Shown: positions 1 to 7,563 of the stretch, in pieces
How the letters are laid out: each line of letters begins with the position of its first letter
How positions within the stretch are numbered: the first letter of the stretch is position 1
Assembly (NCBI GenBank): GCA_964575335.1
Contig: CAZNPU010000029.1
Span: 1-44,691 of the forward strand
Direction: 5' to 3'
DNA from: CAZNPU01 sp964575335
GTDB taxonomy: Bacteria > Planctomycetota > Phycisphaerae > Phycisphaerales > SM1A02
Length of the DNA stretch: 44,691 nt
The notes under the pieces: model-generated
Told to the model about the DNA's origin: nothing
Database searches by the model: none
The model's input: only the letters and a program-made list of their open reading frames with translations
Translations under genes and position numbers: made by a program

Positions 1-273
1 AGCAACCCGGTTGCGCTCGGCAACAGCCTGCAGATCACTTCGGTCAGTGGTTTAGTTGAGATTGCCCTGTCGCTGCAACCGGAGTTTGATCAAACTGCGG
101 GTCTGATTCGCATCACAGTTGAGGCATCAACCAATGCGCCGGATGACAAACGCCGCATCGCCACCTCCATCGCGTTTGCGGGAAATCAGCACGGCGAGGT
201 TCTCGAAATTCCTGCAGCCCGGCAACCGGCAGCTGCGCGGCGCCTGCTCGTCCTGACCGCTCAACGCCGGTAA
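1..273 (+). CDS. C-terminal end of an unrecognised protein (5' end outside window)
   Basis: An open frame runs from the first base to a TAA at 271-273, giving the last 90 residues of a protein that starts outside the window. The visible part has alternating hydrophobic and polar residues (for example LVEIALSLQPEF and AGLIRITVEAS), which suggests beta strands, then a basic tail ending AQRR. No catalytic motif or membrane segment is visible and I do not recognise the family. Codon use resembles the rest of the window, so the frame is probably real. A short hairpin (AAGCCC at 272-277 paired with GGGCTT at 284-289) directly at the stop may serve as a weak terminator. Confidence 0.55.
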   Translation, partial: SNPVALGNSLQITSVSGLVEIALSLQPEFDQTAGLIRITVEASTNAPDDKRRIATSIAFAGNQHGEVLEIPAARQPAAARRLLVLTAQRR

Positions 274-631
274 GCCCAATCCGGGGCTTTCCAGTGTCCA
301 TCGGGCATCACTTCGCGACGACATCGTACTGGCGAGAAAAATCTGACTGCCGAGCCGTCACCATCCGCGAAACATGGCGGGCAATGACGGGCGGCGGCAC
401 TCACCGCGGGCAGGCCACTTCCCATCTCAGGCAGGCGGAGCTGCGCAGATCGGCCGAGGAAAGAAGCAGAACCAGTTATCGCCCTTGCTTGCCTAGGCCA
501 TCATCATCGCTGGAGCCAAGGCCGGGCCTGGCCGTTGGGATTTTGCTACCCAAATCGTTCCTGAAGCTGGACTGGTGGCTGCTTGATGCAGCAGGCATTT
601 GCGGCTACAGTACCTGCCTTGTTCGCAGACT
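274..631. other. Non-coding stretch upstream of the tRNA pair
   Basis: No convincing gene is visible on either strand. Short open frames here either run into the tRNA genes or have no ribosome binding site. The only supportable signal is a sigma70-like promoter for the tRNAs near the right end. A hairpin right after the stop of the upstream gene occupies the left edge. Confidence 0.5.
583..611 (+). promoter_or_regulatory. Putative sigma70-type promoter of the tRNA-Tyr/tRNA-Pro unit
   Basis: A -35-like TTGATG (583-588) and a -10-like TACAGT (606-611) are separated by exactly 17 bases. Transcription would start near 618, about 14 bases before the mature tRNA-Tyr. Each hexamer matches consensus at four of six positions, so the call rests mainly on spacing and location. 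Confidence 0.4.
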
Positions 632-713
632 GGCCGAGTACCCAAGTGGACAACGGGGCCTGACTGTAAATCAGGTGGCATAGCCTTCGAAGGTTCGAAT
701 CCTTCCTCGGCCA
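632..713 (+). tRNA. tRNA-Tyr (GTA anticodon)
   Basis: A complete class II tRNA cloverleaf can be folded. The acceptor stem is GGCCGAG (632-638) with CTCGGCC (706-712) and discriminator A713. The anticodon stem CCTGA/TCAGG encloses the loop 664-670 with anticodon GTA at 666-668. There is a long variable arm, and the T arm is GAAGG-TTCGAAT-CCTTC (689-705). The long variable arm with GTA fits bacterial tRNA-Tyr. The 3' CCA is not encoded. It lies 6 bases before tRNA-Pro and is probably co-transcribed with it. Confidence 0.96.
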
Positions 714-719
714 CTTGCG

Positions 720-793
720 CGGGGTGTAGCTCAGCTTGGTAGAGCGCTTCGTTCGGGACGAAGAGGCCGTAGGTTCAAATCCTATCACCCCGA
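720..793 (+). tRNA. tRNA-Pro (CGG anticodon)
   Basis: The acceptor stem is CGGGGTG (720-726) with CACCCCG (786-792) and discriminator A793. The D arm contains TAGCTCAGCTTGGTAGAGC. The anticodon stem CTTCG/CGAAG holds anticodon CGG at 754-756, and the T loop is TTCAAAT. The C1-G72 start is typical of bacterial tRNA-Pro. CCA is not encoded. A strong terminator hairpin follows 17 bases downstream, closing the two-tRNA unit. Confidence 0.96.
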
Positions 794-809
794 CTTGCTT
801 TTAAGAGCG

Positions 810-848
810 AAGCCCTTCGATGCACACATCGAAGGGCTTTCTCATTGT
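810..848 (+). terminator. Intrinsic terminator after tRNA-Pro
   Basis: A perfect 13-bp stem (810-822 paired with 827-839) with a CACA loop is followed by a T-rich tail (TTTCTCATT). It sits directly downstream of tRNA-Pro on the + strand. It may also stop leftward transcription from the marR operon. Confidence 0.85.
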
Positions 849-921
849 GGGGATGTCCGAAACATACGGAGTCGATCCGGGGAAGACATGATTCAAGCGT
901 TCAGCCCGCCTGCAGTCCAAT

Positions 922-1389
922 TCAATCCACAGGAACATCCTTCCAGCCGTGTCGCTGGACGATGCCTTTGAGCAGTTCGATGAGGTCTGCCCGCGTCTGC
1001 TCGGACAAGTGTCCGAACATCTCCGCGTCGTTCTCATCGGCGAGCTGCGCCAGGATCGGAACAAGCCGCCTGCCCCGGGCGGTGAGCGACACGCGCTGCG
1101 CGCGGCGGTCCTTGCGGTCGGGCGTTTTTTTGACCAGCCCCTTCTCAAGCAGCCGATCCACGAGTTTTGAGATCGTCCCGCGCGTCATGCCGAGCTGTTC
1201 AGCCAGGAGGCTCGGGCTGACGCGGCCGGCCTGGAACATCTGCCGCATGAGCGCCCACTCAGCGACGGTGACGCCTTGCGCTTCCACCTTCAACTTGAAT
1301 GCATGCGAGACATGATTGGAGACAAACCGGAGCCAGTACCCGATGTGCTGCTCCAGTGGGCTGACGCCGGCGTTCCGTACTAATGCCAT
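922..1389 (-). CDS. MarR-family transcriptional regulator
   Basis: This is a DNA-binding repressor of the MarR winged-helix family, 155 residues from the ATG at 1389. The usual family order is visible: an N-terminal helix (LEQHIGYWLRFVSNHVSHAF), helix-turn-helix with VTVAEWALMRQM and LAEQLGMTRGTISKLVDRLLEKGLV, then the wing DRKDRRAQRVSLTARGRRL with its conserved Asp-Arg basic tip, and a C-terminal dimerisation helix. An in-frame start 60 bases further upstream would overlap the preceding gene, so the internal ATG is preferred. It lies 13 bases after the stop of the SRPBCC gene and is surely in the same transcript. The operon promoter carries a MarR-type palindrome, so autorepression is likely. 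The ligand cannot be deduced. Confidence 0.93.
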   Translation of the reverse strand: MALVRNAGVSPLEQHIGYWLRFVSNHVSHAFKLKVEAQGVTVAEWALMRQMFQAGRVSPSLLAEQLGMTRGTISKLVDRLLEKGLVKKTPDRKDRRAQRVSLTARGRRLVPILAQLADENDAEMFGHLSEQTRADLIELLKGIVQRHGWKDVPVD

Positions 1390-1402
1390 GGCGACCACTC
1401 GT

Positions 1403-1801
1403 TTACGAAAGGGTCGAGGACAGCCGGGCGAGCTGAGCCAGTTCAACATCGAGTTCCTGAAGCCCTTGCTCGAACGCTTCGGCCGGCATGCCTGCAGGCT
1501 TTTCGAGCGTCATCATGAACGCGGAACCGCTCGAGAGAGGCACGACCCGGGCTGGCACCGTCCATGTGCCTTCTTTGGGGTCGATGAAGTCGTGATCGAG
1601 GATGCCGTGGGCCTCGATGCCGCGGATGCGGAGGATGCCGGTCCCGCGCGGCGTCCGAATCTCCCAGCTTTTCTCACCCGCCGGCCTGGACTCCAGCACG
1701 TTGCGGATTGCCCACTGCGGCCACCGGCTCCCATCAGCAAGGAATCTCCATGCAACCTCGGCTGAGCAGGCCAGTGCGATTGATTTCGTGACAGCAGTCA
1801 T
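1403..1801 (-). CDS. SRPBCC (START/Bet v1-like) domain protein
   Basis: A 132-residue single-domain protein of the polyketide cyclase/SRPBCC helix-grip fold. It begins with the characteristic KSIALACSAEVAWRFLADGSRWPQW, as in START-like proteins where the SAEVAWRFLAD segment forms helix 1. Strands containing SWEIRTPRGTGILRIRGI, HGILDHDFIDPKEGTWTVPARVVPL and SAFMMTLEKPAGM follow. A long C-terminal helix (AFEQGLQELDVELAQLARL) lines the cavity in this fold. It has no signal peptide and is probably cytosolic, binding a small hydrophobic ligand. The ATG is preceded by GAAAGGGG. It is the first gene of a two-gene operon with marR. The pairing suggests response to a small aromatic or lipophilic compound, which is inference only. 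Confidence 0.85.
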   Translation of the reverse strand: MTAVTKSIALACSAEVAWRFLADGSRWPQWAIRNVLESRPAGEKSWEIRTPRGTGILRIRGIEAHGILDHDFIDPKEGTWTVPARVVPLSSGSAFMMTLEKPAGMPAEAFEQGLQELDVELAQLARLSSTLS

Positions 1802-1827
1802 TCAGTGCCCCTTTCCGCATCGATGAA

Positions 1828-1847
1828 ATAGTTGCCTAGGAAACTAT
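1828..1847. promoter_or_regulatory. Putative MarR operator (20-bp palindrome)
   Basis: ATAGTTGCCTAGGAAACTAT is an inverted repeat with one mismatched pair and a central CCTAGG. Size, symmetry and AT-rich outer arms are typical of MarR-family operators. It overlaps the -10 box and the predicted transcription start of the SRPBCC-marR operon, where a bound dimer would block RNA polymerase. Confidence 0.7.
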
Positions 1848-1870
1848 AGAGCGGCCCCGATCGACGTCAA
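1843..1870 (-). promoter_or_regulatory. Putative sigma70-type promoter of the SRPBCC-marR operon
   Basis: Reading leftward, TTGACG (1870-1865) and TATAGT (1848-1843) are 16 bases apart, and each matches consensus at five of six positions. Transcription would start near 1836, leaving a leader of about 35 bases before the ATG at 1801. The -10 element lies inside the MarR-type palindrome. Confidence 0.65.
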
Positions 1871-2126
1871 GTCATCGAGAAGCGGCAGATCCCCTACCTA
1901 CAGGTAGGCCAGATCATCGTGAAACTGTTCCGCCAGCAGAAGTCGCATTTCCAACTCCCAAGAGCGGCTTGCTTCAGCGAAAAGTTCTCTTGCCGTACTG
2001 TCACCCTGACTTAACACAATGCCCCGCAGGGTGAAGACCTGCAGGGCATTTTGGTTTGTCCATCAGCATCTGTCAGAACAGGCTCGACTTCAGCGGCGAT
2101 ATCTGATGGCTGTTCGTCGGCTGCAC
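1871..2126. other. Intergenic region with a small hairpin and a terminator
   Basis: No gene is visible. Between 1885 and 1916 a short hairpin (CCTACC/GGTAGG) is flanked by direct copies of CAGATC. A larger terminator-like hairpin lies at 2018-2050. Neither strand has a frame with a plausible start and ribosome binding site. Confidence 0.5.
2018..2058. terminator. Terminator-like hairpin below the DUF1579-VOC gene
   Basis: Arms of 13 bases (2018-2030 and 2038-2050) pair with one mismatch around a 7-base loop. The + strand side has the better T-run (ATTTTGGTTTG); the - strand side reads ATTGTGTT. It lies 77 bases past the stop of the leftward DUF1579-VOC gene and before the marR operon promoter, so it probably separates these two leftward units. 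Confidence 0.6.
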
Positions 2127-3134
2127 TCAAAGCTGCCAGAGACCGTGATCGATTCCGCCAAGAACATAAATGGCAAATGTGCCGTGGCCGGGAATCATCG
2201 TGGGATGCATCGCGACTTGCGCACCGGCCGCCTCAGCAGCTTTGACCGCAGCTTCAATGTCATCCACCAGGACATAAGGCCGAATGACGGGCGCTTCCGT
2301 ATCGCGCATCGGCGCACGCACACCAATCCGTCCGCCGCCTCTCAACTCAGCCGTGCGGGCGTTGCCAAGTTCAGCAATCGGTTCGCTGAACGTCACGCCG
2401 TGCGTTCTCGCCAACGCGTGGCACGTCTCATTGACCAAAGGGGTCACGATTTCAAGGTAATGCACATTCACGGTTTTCTCCTCTTGTTGCTGCTGCTTCT
2501 GATCGGTTTTTTTCGATGCAGCCTGAGACTGCTCTGAACCTGCTGCGCCCGGCTGAGGATCCGTCTTCCTGCGGTACTCGATCGTAAGAAGCTTCATCCA
2601 CGTGCCCTCATCGGTTTCGATGGATGAAGTGAACGTGCGGCTGTCTTTGCCCGTGATCTGGATGGCTTCCCTGTACCGTGCGGTCTTGTCAGGGCCTTGA
2701 ATGCTCGGGCCTTCGGTCTCGAGCGTTAGTGTATCGCCGACGTCGTTGAGCGTGCCCTTGTAGGTCCACAATTGCCCGCTCATGGAATCGATCCATGTGC
2801 CATGGAAGCACTCCTTCAACGGGTCGTACCCCAGTGAGAGCGTGCCGATGTATGGGGCGCCCATCATTGTGGTTTGAATTTCAGCAACGACCCAGTGGTC
2901 GCCGATCGCGCGAACGGTATCGGTGCCGACAGCTTCCATCACCGGCATATGCGCTTTGAACTGAATGTCCCACTCACCCACAAGTTGCTTGAGCCATTCC
3001 TGATCTCTGGGGAACGCAGCGGCAGGCTCATGCTCATGTTCATGTTCATGTTCATGTTCATGCGCATGCACACGCGCACCGCTAATAAACATCGCAGCAG
3101 CGATGATGCTGAAGATTGCAAACTTGTTCTTCAC
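2127..3134 (-). CDS. Secreted DUF1579-VOC two-domain protein with (His-Glu)6 N-terminus
   Basis: This 335-residue protein starts at a GTG (3134) with AAGGAG 8 bases upstream. Residues 1-24 form a signal peptide (KNKFAIF, hydrophobic core, VHA cleavage site), so the mature protein may begin with six His-Glu pairs. Residues 40-190 resemble DUF1579 (EWLKQLVGEWD, YDPLKECFHGTWIDSMSG, RYREAIQ). After a Gln/Lys/Glu-rich linker (about 195-220), residues 223-335 resemble a glyoxalase/VOC domain (VNVHYLEIVTPLVNETCHAL, RPYVLVDDIEAAVKAAEAAGA, GIDHGLWQL). VOC domains usually pair beta-alpha-beta-beta-beta units around a metal, but catalytic ligands are not clear here. The substrate is unknown. The next upstream - strand gene is a PanE-like reductase, 107 bases away. 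Confidence 0.85.
   Translation of the reverse strand: MKNKFAIFSIIAAAMFISGARVHAHEHEHEHEHEHEPAAAFPRDQEWLKQLVGEWDIQFKAHMPVMEAVGTDTVRAIGDHWVVAEIQTTMMGAPYIGTLSLGYDPLKECFHGTWIDSMSGQLWTYKGTLNDVGDTLTLETEGPSIQGPDKTARYREAIQITGKDSRTFTSSIETDEGTWMKLLTIEYRRKTDPQPGAAGSEQSQAASKKTDQKQQQQEEKTVNVHYLEIVTPLVNETCHALARTHGVTFSEPIAELGNARTAELRGGGRIGVRAPMRDTEAPVIRPYVLVDDIEAAVKAAEAAGAQVAMHPTMIPGHGTFAIYVLGGIDHGLWQL
3027..3068. repeat. Tandem 6-bp repeat coding for His-Glu pairs
   Basis: About seven copies of a six-base unit (CTCATG/TTCATG on the + strand) lie in tandem. On the - strand they encode the alternating His-Glu tract at residues 25-36 of the DUF1579-VOC protein. The near-identity of the units means copy number could change by slippage without shifting the frame. 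Confidence 0.85.
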
Positions 3135-3241
3135 GACTTTCTCCTTATCTGGTGGTACATGAAGAGGTGAGGTGATCGGGCAACGCCGCCAGCGCTAGCC
3201 GCCGCTGACTTGTCAGACAAACAAAGTTTCACGCACACCGA

Positions 3242-4294
3242 TCAGCAGCAACTGCAGGCAGTTCGCAGCACGTGCGCCAGGAGGTCCGGGCTTGGCGTAA
3301 GTTCGTTGCGGGTTATCGCATGAACTGTCTCCACAATAGCAGCATTGAGCGGCGTTGAAACGCCAAGCTGTTCTCCGAGCCTGGCGACGTAACCGTTGAT
3401 GAAATCAATCTCAGTCACGCGGCCGCGCTCAAAATCCTGAAGCATGGACGGCTTCAAATCGCCATAGGCCTGCAGAATCTCACCCAGCCAAGCGTCATGC
3501 GCTTCACTGGCGACGCTTCGCCTGCTCTGAGCATCCCAGTTCGGCGGCACAGGCTCCACAAGCATCCGCTCCGGTCTTGCGCCGCTCGCCAGGCCGACCG
3601 AGAGCGCTTCGTCGTAGGTTCGATCAAAGAGTTCGCGGCCGTCAGGCAGTTCGATATACCCGCGCATGGTCCTCCCGGCGATCGCGCCGATCGTCGTTAC
3701 CGAACAGTTCACCAGCAACTTCGACCAGATCGCGCCGTGAAGGTTGGTCGTTACCCGCACCTCAACCGCCTGACCGAGCCATTGCTGCACCCGTTCGGCC
3801 CGTCCGTTCAACTCTTCGGAGCGCCCGTGCTTGTCAGGCATCTCGCCGATGAGCAGATGCCCTGCGTTGCGCTGCTCGTAAACGCCCGGCTCAACCATCG
3901 TGGCACCCAGATTGGAAAGTCCGCCAAGCACGTGCTCATTGCCAAGCTGTTCAACAAGCATCTGCGAGACGCCGCCGTTTTGAATCGGCAGCAATATGCC
4001 GGCTGGCGCAAGCAAAGACACAAGCCGCGGCGCAATGTCAATCGCATCGCGCGCCTTGGTGGCCAGAACAATCAGGTCAAAACGGTCATCCTGACCGTAC
4101 TCAGTAACCGCAGCAACATTCTGCACATCAACCGATACGTCGCCGCCAATACCTGTGACCTGCAGACCGGAGGCTTTCAATGCGGCTGCTGCATCAGCAT
4201 TGCGAGTGGCCAGCCAGACAGGGCAGCCAGCCGCTCGCAGCCTTGCTGCGATGGTTCCTCCCAGTGCACCGATGCCAACAATCAAAGTTCGCAT
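3242..4294 (-). CDS. panE: Ketopantoate reductase-like (2-dehydropantoate 2-reductase) enzyme
   Basis: A 350-residue NADPH-dependent reductase of the PanE/ApbA family. Known members reduce ketopantoate to pantoate in pantothenate and coenzyme A synthesis. The N-terminus MRTLIVGIGALGGTIAARL is a Rossmann GxGxxG motif. Also visible are TRN after the second strand, VLATKARD, the PIQNGG segment after strand 5, the conserved Lys/Asn region AIWSKLLVNCSVTTIGAI, and the C-terminal PSMLQDFERGRVTEIDFINGYV, which matches the family SMLQD...EIDFINGxV signature. The ATG at 4294 places the Rossmann strand at the start; an upstream in-frame start would add 13 unsupported residues. Other PanE-like proteins act on other 2-oxo acids, so the substrate is likely rather than certain. 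Confidence 0.88.
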   Translation of the reverse strand: MRTLIVGIGALGGTIAARLRAAGCPVWLATRNADAAAALKASGLQVTGIGGDVSVDVQNVAAVTEYGQDDRFDLIVLATKARDAIDIAPRLVSLLAPAGILLPIQNGGVSQMLVEQLGNEHVLGGLSNLGATMVEPGVYEQRNAGHLLIGEMPDKHGRSEELNGRAERVQQWLGQAVEVRVTTNLHGAIWSKLLVNCSVTTIGAIAGRTMRGYIELPDGRELFDRTYDEALSVGLASGARPERMLVEPVPPNWDAQSRRSVASEAHDAWLGEILQAYGDLKPSMLQDFERGRVTEIDFINGYVARLGEQLGVSTPLNAAIVETVHAITRNELTPSPDLLAHVLRTACSCC

Positions 4295-4755
4295 GTCATC
4301 ACCTGTTGCTGGGGAATTCAGAACGTTCACCATTGCGCATGAACATCACATGCGAGCAGTCATTGTACTGCTTCTTCACTGCCGCATGATCGCCCGCGCC
4401 TGGTCTCGCCTGAACAACTCCCCCCCCCGCGCAACATGCCCAGATGTTTGGAAATCAATGATCTGATGCTGCCGCCGCGACCTGGCAATCGCGCTCAACA
4501 CATCAGCGGTCATAGAAGTGCGAGCCGTTGCTCAACGGATCCTCACATCGGAATATGCCAGGAACTGTTCACGCCATGATTGTCGCCGCATAATTCCGCC
4601 ATATATCAGCAGCGCCACAAGGTTCTTGGCAGAACATGAGCGTTCCGGCGCATGTATGACCGTACAACGGTTGATTCTCCAGACCAAAAACGCATCAACT
4701 GCGTGCAGGTCGGATACGATGGTGGCGTGATGACCATTCGAAACGGGTATGCTGC
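4295..4755. other. Divergent intergenic region between panE-like and glycosyltransferase genes
   Basis: About 460 bases separate two divergently transcribed genes, so both promoters should lie here, but no hexamer pair is convincing. A homopolymer run of C lies near 4420-4430. No frame with a believable start and ribosome binding site is visible. Confidence 0.5.
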
Positions 4756-5982
4756 ATGAACATTCTGCATGTTGTGAACTCACTGGACCCGGCCGATGGA
4801 GGCCCCCCAGCAGTCGCAGAGCGGCTGGCCGCTGCACAGGCTGTATTGACGGACGAGATGACCGGCAAGCCGCATCGCGTGACGCTGGTAAGCCGGGCTT
4901 CACCCGGACGGGAAGCGCAGGTGCAAGCCTCGCTCGATCCCATTCCCCACATGGACCAGGTGTCGCTCGTTTCGCTTCCGCCTGATCTGACATTCGGCAT
5001 ATTCGTGCCGCCTGCCACCAGTCGCCAGTTGCGTGAGAGCATCGCCCAAGCCGACATCGTGCACTTGCACGGTGTGTGGGATCGCCTGCTGCACAGGGCT
5101 GCCATCGAGGCTATGCGCTTGCGCAAGCCGTACGTGCTGACGCCGCACGGCATGCTGGATCCGTGGAGTCTGCAGCAACGATGGCTGAAGAAAAAAGTCG
5201 CGCTGATGCTTGCCTATCGAAAGATGCTGCAGCGCGCACGTTGCCTGCATGTGCTCAATGAAGACGAAGCTCGGCTCATCAAGCCGCTCAAGCTCACGCC
5301 GCCTGCACAGGTGATTCCCAACGGCGTATTTCTGGAGGAAATTGAGCCGCACCCGCCTGCAGGCAGCTTCTACGCCAAACACCCCGAACTCGAGGGTGAT
5401 CCATTTGTGCTGTTCCTGAGCCGCCTGCATTACAAAAAGGGACTGGACTATCTGGCGGACGCCTTTGCAATCGCGCTCAAATCGCTTCCGCATCTGCGAC
5501 TGGTCGTGGCAGGTCCGGACGGCGGCGCACAGGCGGACTTTGAAGCGCAGATCGATCGGCTGGGCATTGCGTCACGCGTGCATCTGGTCGGGCCGCTGTG
5601 GGCTCAGGATAAATACGCTGCAATGGTGGATGCTGCCTGCTTCTGCCTGCCCAGTCGTCAGGAAGGATTCAGCGTGGCGATTACCGAAGCGCTGGCCACC
5701 GGTACGCCGGCCGTGGTGTCGGAGGGCTGCCACTTTCCGGAAGTCGCTGCTGCCGGCGCCGGTGAGGTTGTGCCGCTGGATGCGCAGGCGGTTGCTGCGG
5801 CGCTGGTGCGCGTTCTGAGCGATGAATCGCAGCGACAGCAGATGGGCCGCGCGGGGCGTGAACTGGTGCTTTCGCGATTTACCTGGCCGGTCATCGCGCA
5901 GCAGGCAGTGCAGATGTATCGAAACGCGCTGGGGCATCACAACAATTCACCCGCTCTGGCTGGCGCGGGTAAGGGAAATTGA
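4756..5982 (+). CDS. GT4-family glycosyltransferase
   Basis: A 408-residue GT-B fold retaining glycosyltransferase (GT4-like), cytosolic or membrane-peripheral. The N-terminal domain starts MNILHVVNSLDPADGGPP, with a Gly-rich donor/acceptor loop, and continues with DIVHLHGVWD and LTPHGMLDPWS, typical of family members acting in surface polysaccharide synthesis. The C-terminal nucleotide-sugar domain has VIPNGV, LFLSRLHYKKGLDYLADAF and the E-x7-E motif EGFSVAITE near residues 303-311, followed by TGTPAVVSEGCHFPEV. Donor and acceptor cannot be read from sequence. A small gene starts 3 bases after its stop. No other glycan gene is near, so this may be a lone enzyme. Confidence 0.92.
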   Translation: MNILHVVNSLDPADGGPPAVAERLAAAQAVLTDEMTGKPHRVTLVSRASPGREAQVQASLDPIPHMDQVSLVSLPPDLTFGIFVPPATSRQLRESIAQADIVHLHGVWDRLLHRAAIEAMRLRKPYVLTPHGMLDPWSLQQRWLKKKVALMLAYRKMLQRARCLHVLNEDEARLIKPLKLTPPAQVIPNGVFLEEIEPHPPAGSFYAKHPELEGDPFVLFLSRLHYKKGLDYLADAFAIALKSLPHLRLVVAGPDGGAQADFEAQIDRLGIASRVHLVGPLWAQDKYAAMVDAACFCLPSRQEGFSVAITEALATGTPAVVSEGCHFPEVAAAGAGEVVPLDAQAVAAALVRVLSDESQRQQMGRAGRELVLSRFTWPVIAQQAVQMYRNALGHHNNSPALAGAGKGN

Positions 5983-5985
5983 ACC

Positions 5986-6234
5986 GTGGCTGCCTCGCTT
6001 CCAATGTTCGGCACGATCAGGGCGAAAGTCATCGCAGTGTCGCCGGTGTCGATTCATGGCGATCTGTATTTCGATGCAACAATCGAATACGCCCATCAAC
6101 AATCCGGCGAGCCGGCAACCGTCGCGCGCGTTCGCATTCCCCAGCATGCGTGCGAGCGCGAACCCCGCGCCGGCGAGATGGTGCAACTCAGTTTCCTCAT
6201 GCAACAGATCACCGAGGTACAATTCCTTTCATAG
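5986..6234 (+). CDS. Small hypothetical protein coupled to the glycosyltransferase
   Basis: A frame of 82 residues from a GTG at 5986, three bases after the glycosyltransferase stop, with AAGGGA at 5971-5976 as ribosome binding site. The protein alternates short hydrophobic strands (IRAKVIAVSPVSI, GDLYFDATIEYA, TVARVRIP, EMVQLSFLMQQITEVQFLS), suggesting a small all-beta fold such as an OB-like barrel, but I do not recognise the family. It has no signal peptide or membrane segment. The good ribosome binding site, tight spacing and strand-like pattern support a real gene; length and lack of a known homologue leave doubt. Confidence 0.55.
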   Translation: MAASLPMFGTIRAKVIAVSPVSIHGDLYFDATIEYAHQQSGEPATVARVRIPQHACEREPRAGEMVQLSFLMQQITEVQFLS

Positions 6235-6487
6235 CCACTTTGCATCCAGAGCATGAACTGAAGCATCGAAAGTAGACAAATGAAGGCAACGTGCATCGCT
6301 TGAGCAAATCCTCTGCGTTTTTTATTCCAATGGATGTCGCTGCGGGCCTTTGATCCGGTTGTTGCCGGAAGGCGCTCTGCTTGCACAACTCAGCTCTGAA
6401 CTGCTGAGCGTTACGCTTCACTGAGTTCATCAGGCCGCAGTCAAGAATCGCAGCCCGGACAGTCGATATTCAGTATTCTGGACGATC

Positions 6488-7561
6488 ATGATGCCCCACC
6501 GGATCAGGACAGTGCTGCTTATCGCCCTCGGGCTTGCTGTCATTGTGGGCATCGTGCTGGTCTTGTGGTTCACCAGTCCTGCCGAGGTACCCGAAGGCTT
6601 CATCACGGGCAACGGCCGCATCGAGGCGACAGAGATCAATGTGTCAACCAAAATCGCCGGCCGGATTGAAGAGATTCTTGTCGATGAAGGCGACTTCGTT
6701 AAAGCGGGGATGCCGCTGGTCCGCATGCAGACCGACGTTCTTGAAGCGCAGTTGGCTGAAGCTGTCGCGCTTCTGCAGGAAGCGCAGCAGGCCGTCGCAA
6801 CAGCCTGGTCTCAACTGGCCATGCGCGAAAGTGATCTTGCCGCTGCCAGAGCTGTCATCGCCCAGCGTGAAAGCGAGCTGAATTTCGCACGCCGGAATCT
6901 CGACCGCCTGATTACCGCCAGCGAACGTGATGCCGTTACAACACAGGAACTCGATCAGCAGCGGACGAGAACCCTTGTTGCAGAAGCGGCGCTGACTTCC
7001 GCCCAGGCTCAGGCAACCGCAATGGAGGCAGCCATTGAAGCTGCACATGCAGGCATTACATCAGCCCAATGGATGGTGAACGCCCGGGAAGCGACGGTTG
7101 CGCGAGTTGAAGCTGACATTCGCGACAGCGTGCTCACATCGCCTCGCGATGGACGCGTGCAGTATCGCATTGCCCAGCCGGGCGAGGTTTTGGCCGCCGG
7201 CGGCCGCGTGCTGAACGTCATCGATTTGAGCGATGTGTACATGACGTTCTTTCTGCCCACGCGTGCAGCCGGGCGTTTGGCAATCGGAACCGAGGTCCGA
7301 ATCATCCTTGACGCTGCGCCGCAGGATGTCATTCCCGCTGAGGTGTCGTTCGTTTCCAGCACCGCGCAGTTCACGCCAAAGGCAGTCGAAACGACAGAAG
7401 AGCGGGAGAAGCTCATGTTTCGCGTACGGGCGCGTATTTCGCCGGATCTTCTCAGAAAGCATCTTGAACAGGTAAAGACGGGTCTTCCCGGAATTGCATG
7501 GGTTCGGCTGGATGAAAACATACCGTGGCCGGAATCGTTGACAATCCGCCTTCCGGAGTGA
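6488..7561 (+). CDS. HlyD-family periplasmic adaptor (YhiI-like)
   Basis: A membrane fusion protein of 357 residues, the adaptor of the three-gene ABC exporter that follows. Residues 5-28 are an uncleaved membrane anchor (VLLIALGLAVIVGIVLVLWF). The first lipoyl half-motif is GRIEATEINVSTKIAGRIEEILVDEGDFVKAGMPL. A long alpha-helical hairpin follows (residues about 80-210, Ala/Glu/Gln-rich, coiled coil). The second lipoyl half is VLTSPRDGRVQYRIAQPGEVLAAGGRVLNVID. A beta-barrel region (RLAIGTEVRI) and C-terminal membrane-proximal domain end the protein. The order adaptor-ATPase-permease matches E. coli yhiI-rbbA-yhhJ. The next gene starts at or just past its stop, so translation is probably coupled. 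The exported substrate is not known. Confidence 0.9.
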   Translation: MMPHRIRTVLLIALGLAVIVGIVLVLWFTSPAEVPEGFITGNGRIEATEINVSTKIAGRIEEILVDEGDFVKAGMPLVRMQTDVLEAQLAEAVALLQEAQQAVATAWSQLAMRESDLAAARAVIAQRESELNFARRNLDRLITASERDAVTTQELDQQRTRTLVAEAALTSAQAQATAMEAAIEAAHAGITSAQWMVNAREATVARVEADIRDSVLTSPRDGRVQYRIAQPGEVLAAGGRVLNVIDLSDVYMTFFLPTRAAGRLAIGTEVRIILDAAPQDVIPAEVSFVSSTAQFTPKAVETTEEREKLMFRVRARISPDLLRKHLEQVKTGLPGIAWVRLDENIPWPESLTIRLPE

Positions 7562-7563
7562 AC

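Noticed and set aside
294..683. A 129-codon frame on the + strand running into the tRNA-Tyr gene.
   Set aside because: It overlaps the tRNA, has no ribosome binding site and its composition is not protein-like.
4420..4430. A run of C bases in the panE/glycosyltransferase gap.
   Set aside because: A single homopolymer outside any gene gives no sign of phase variation or a known element.
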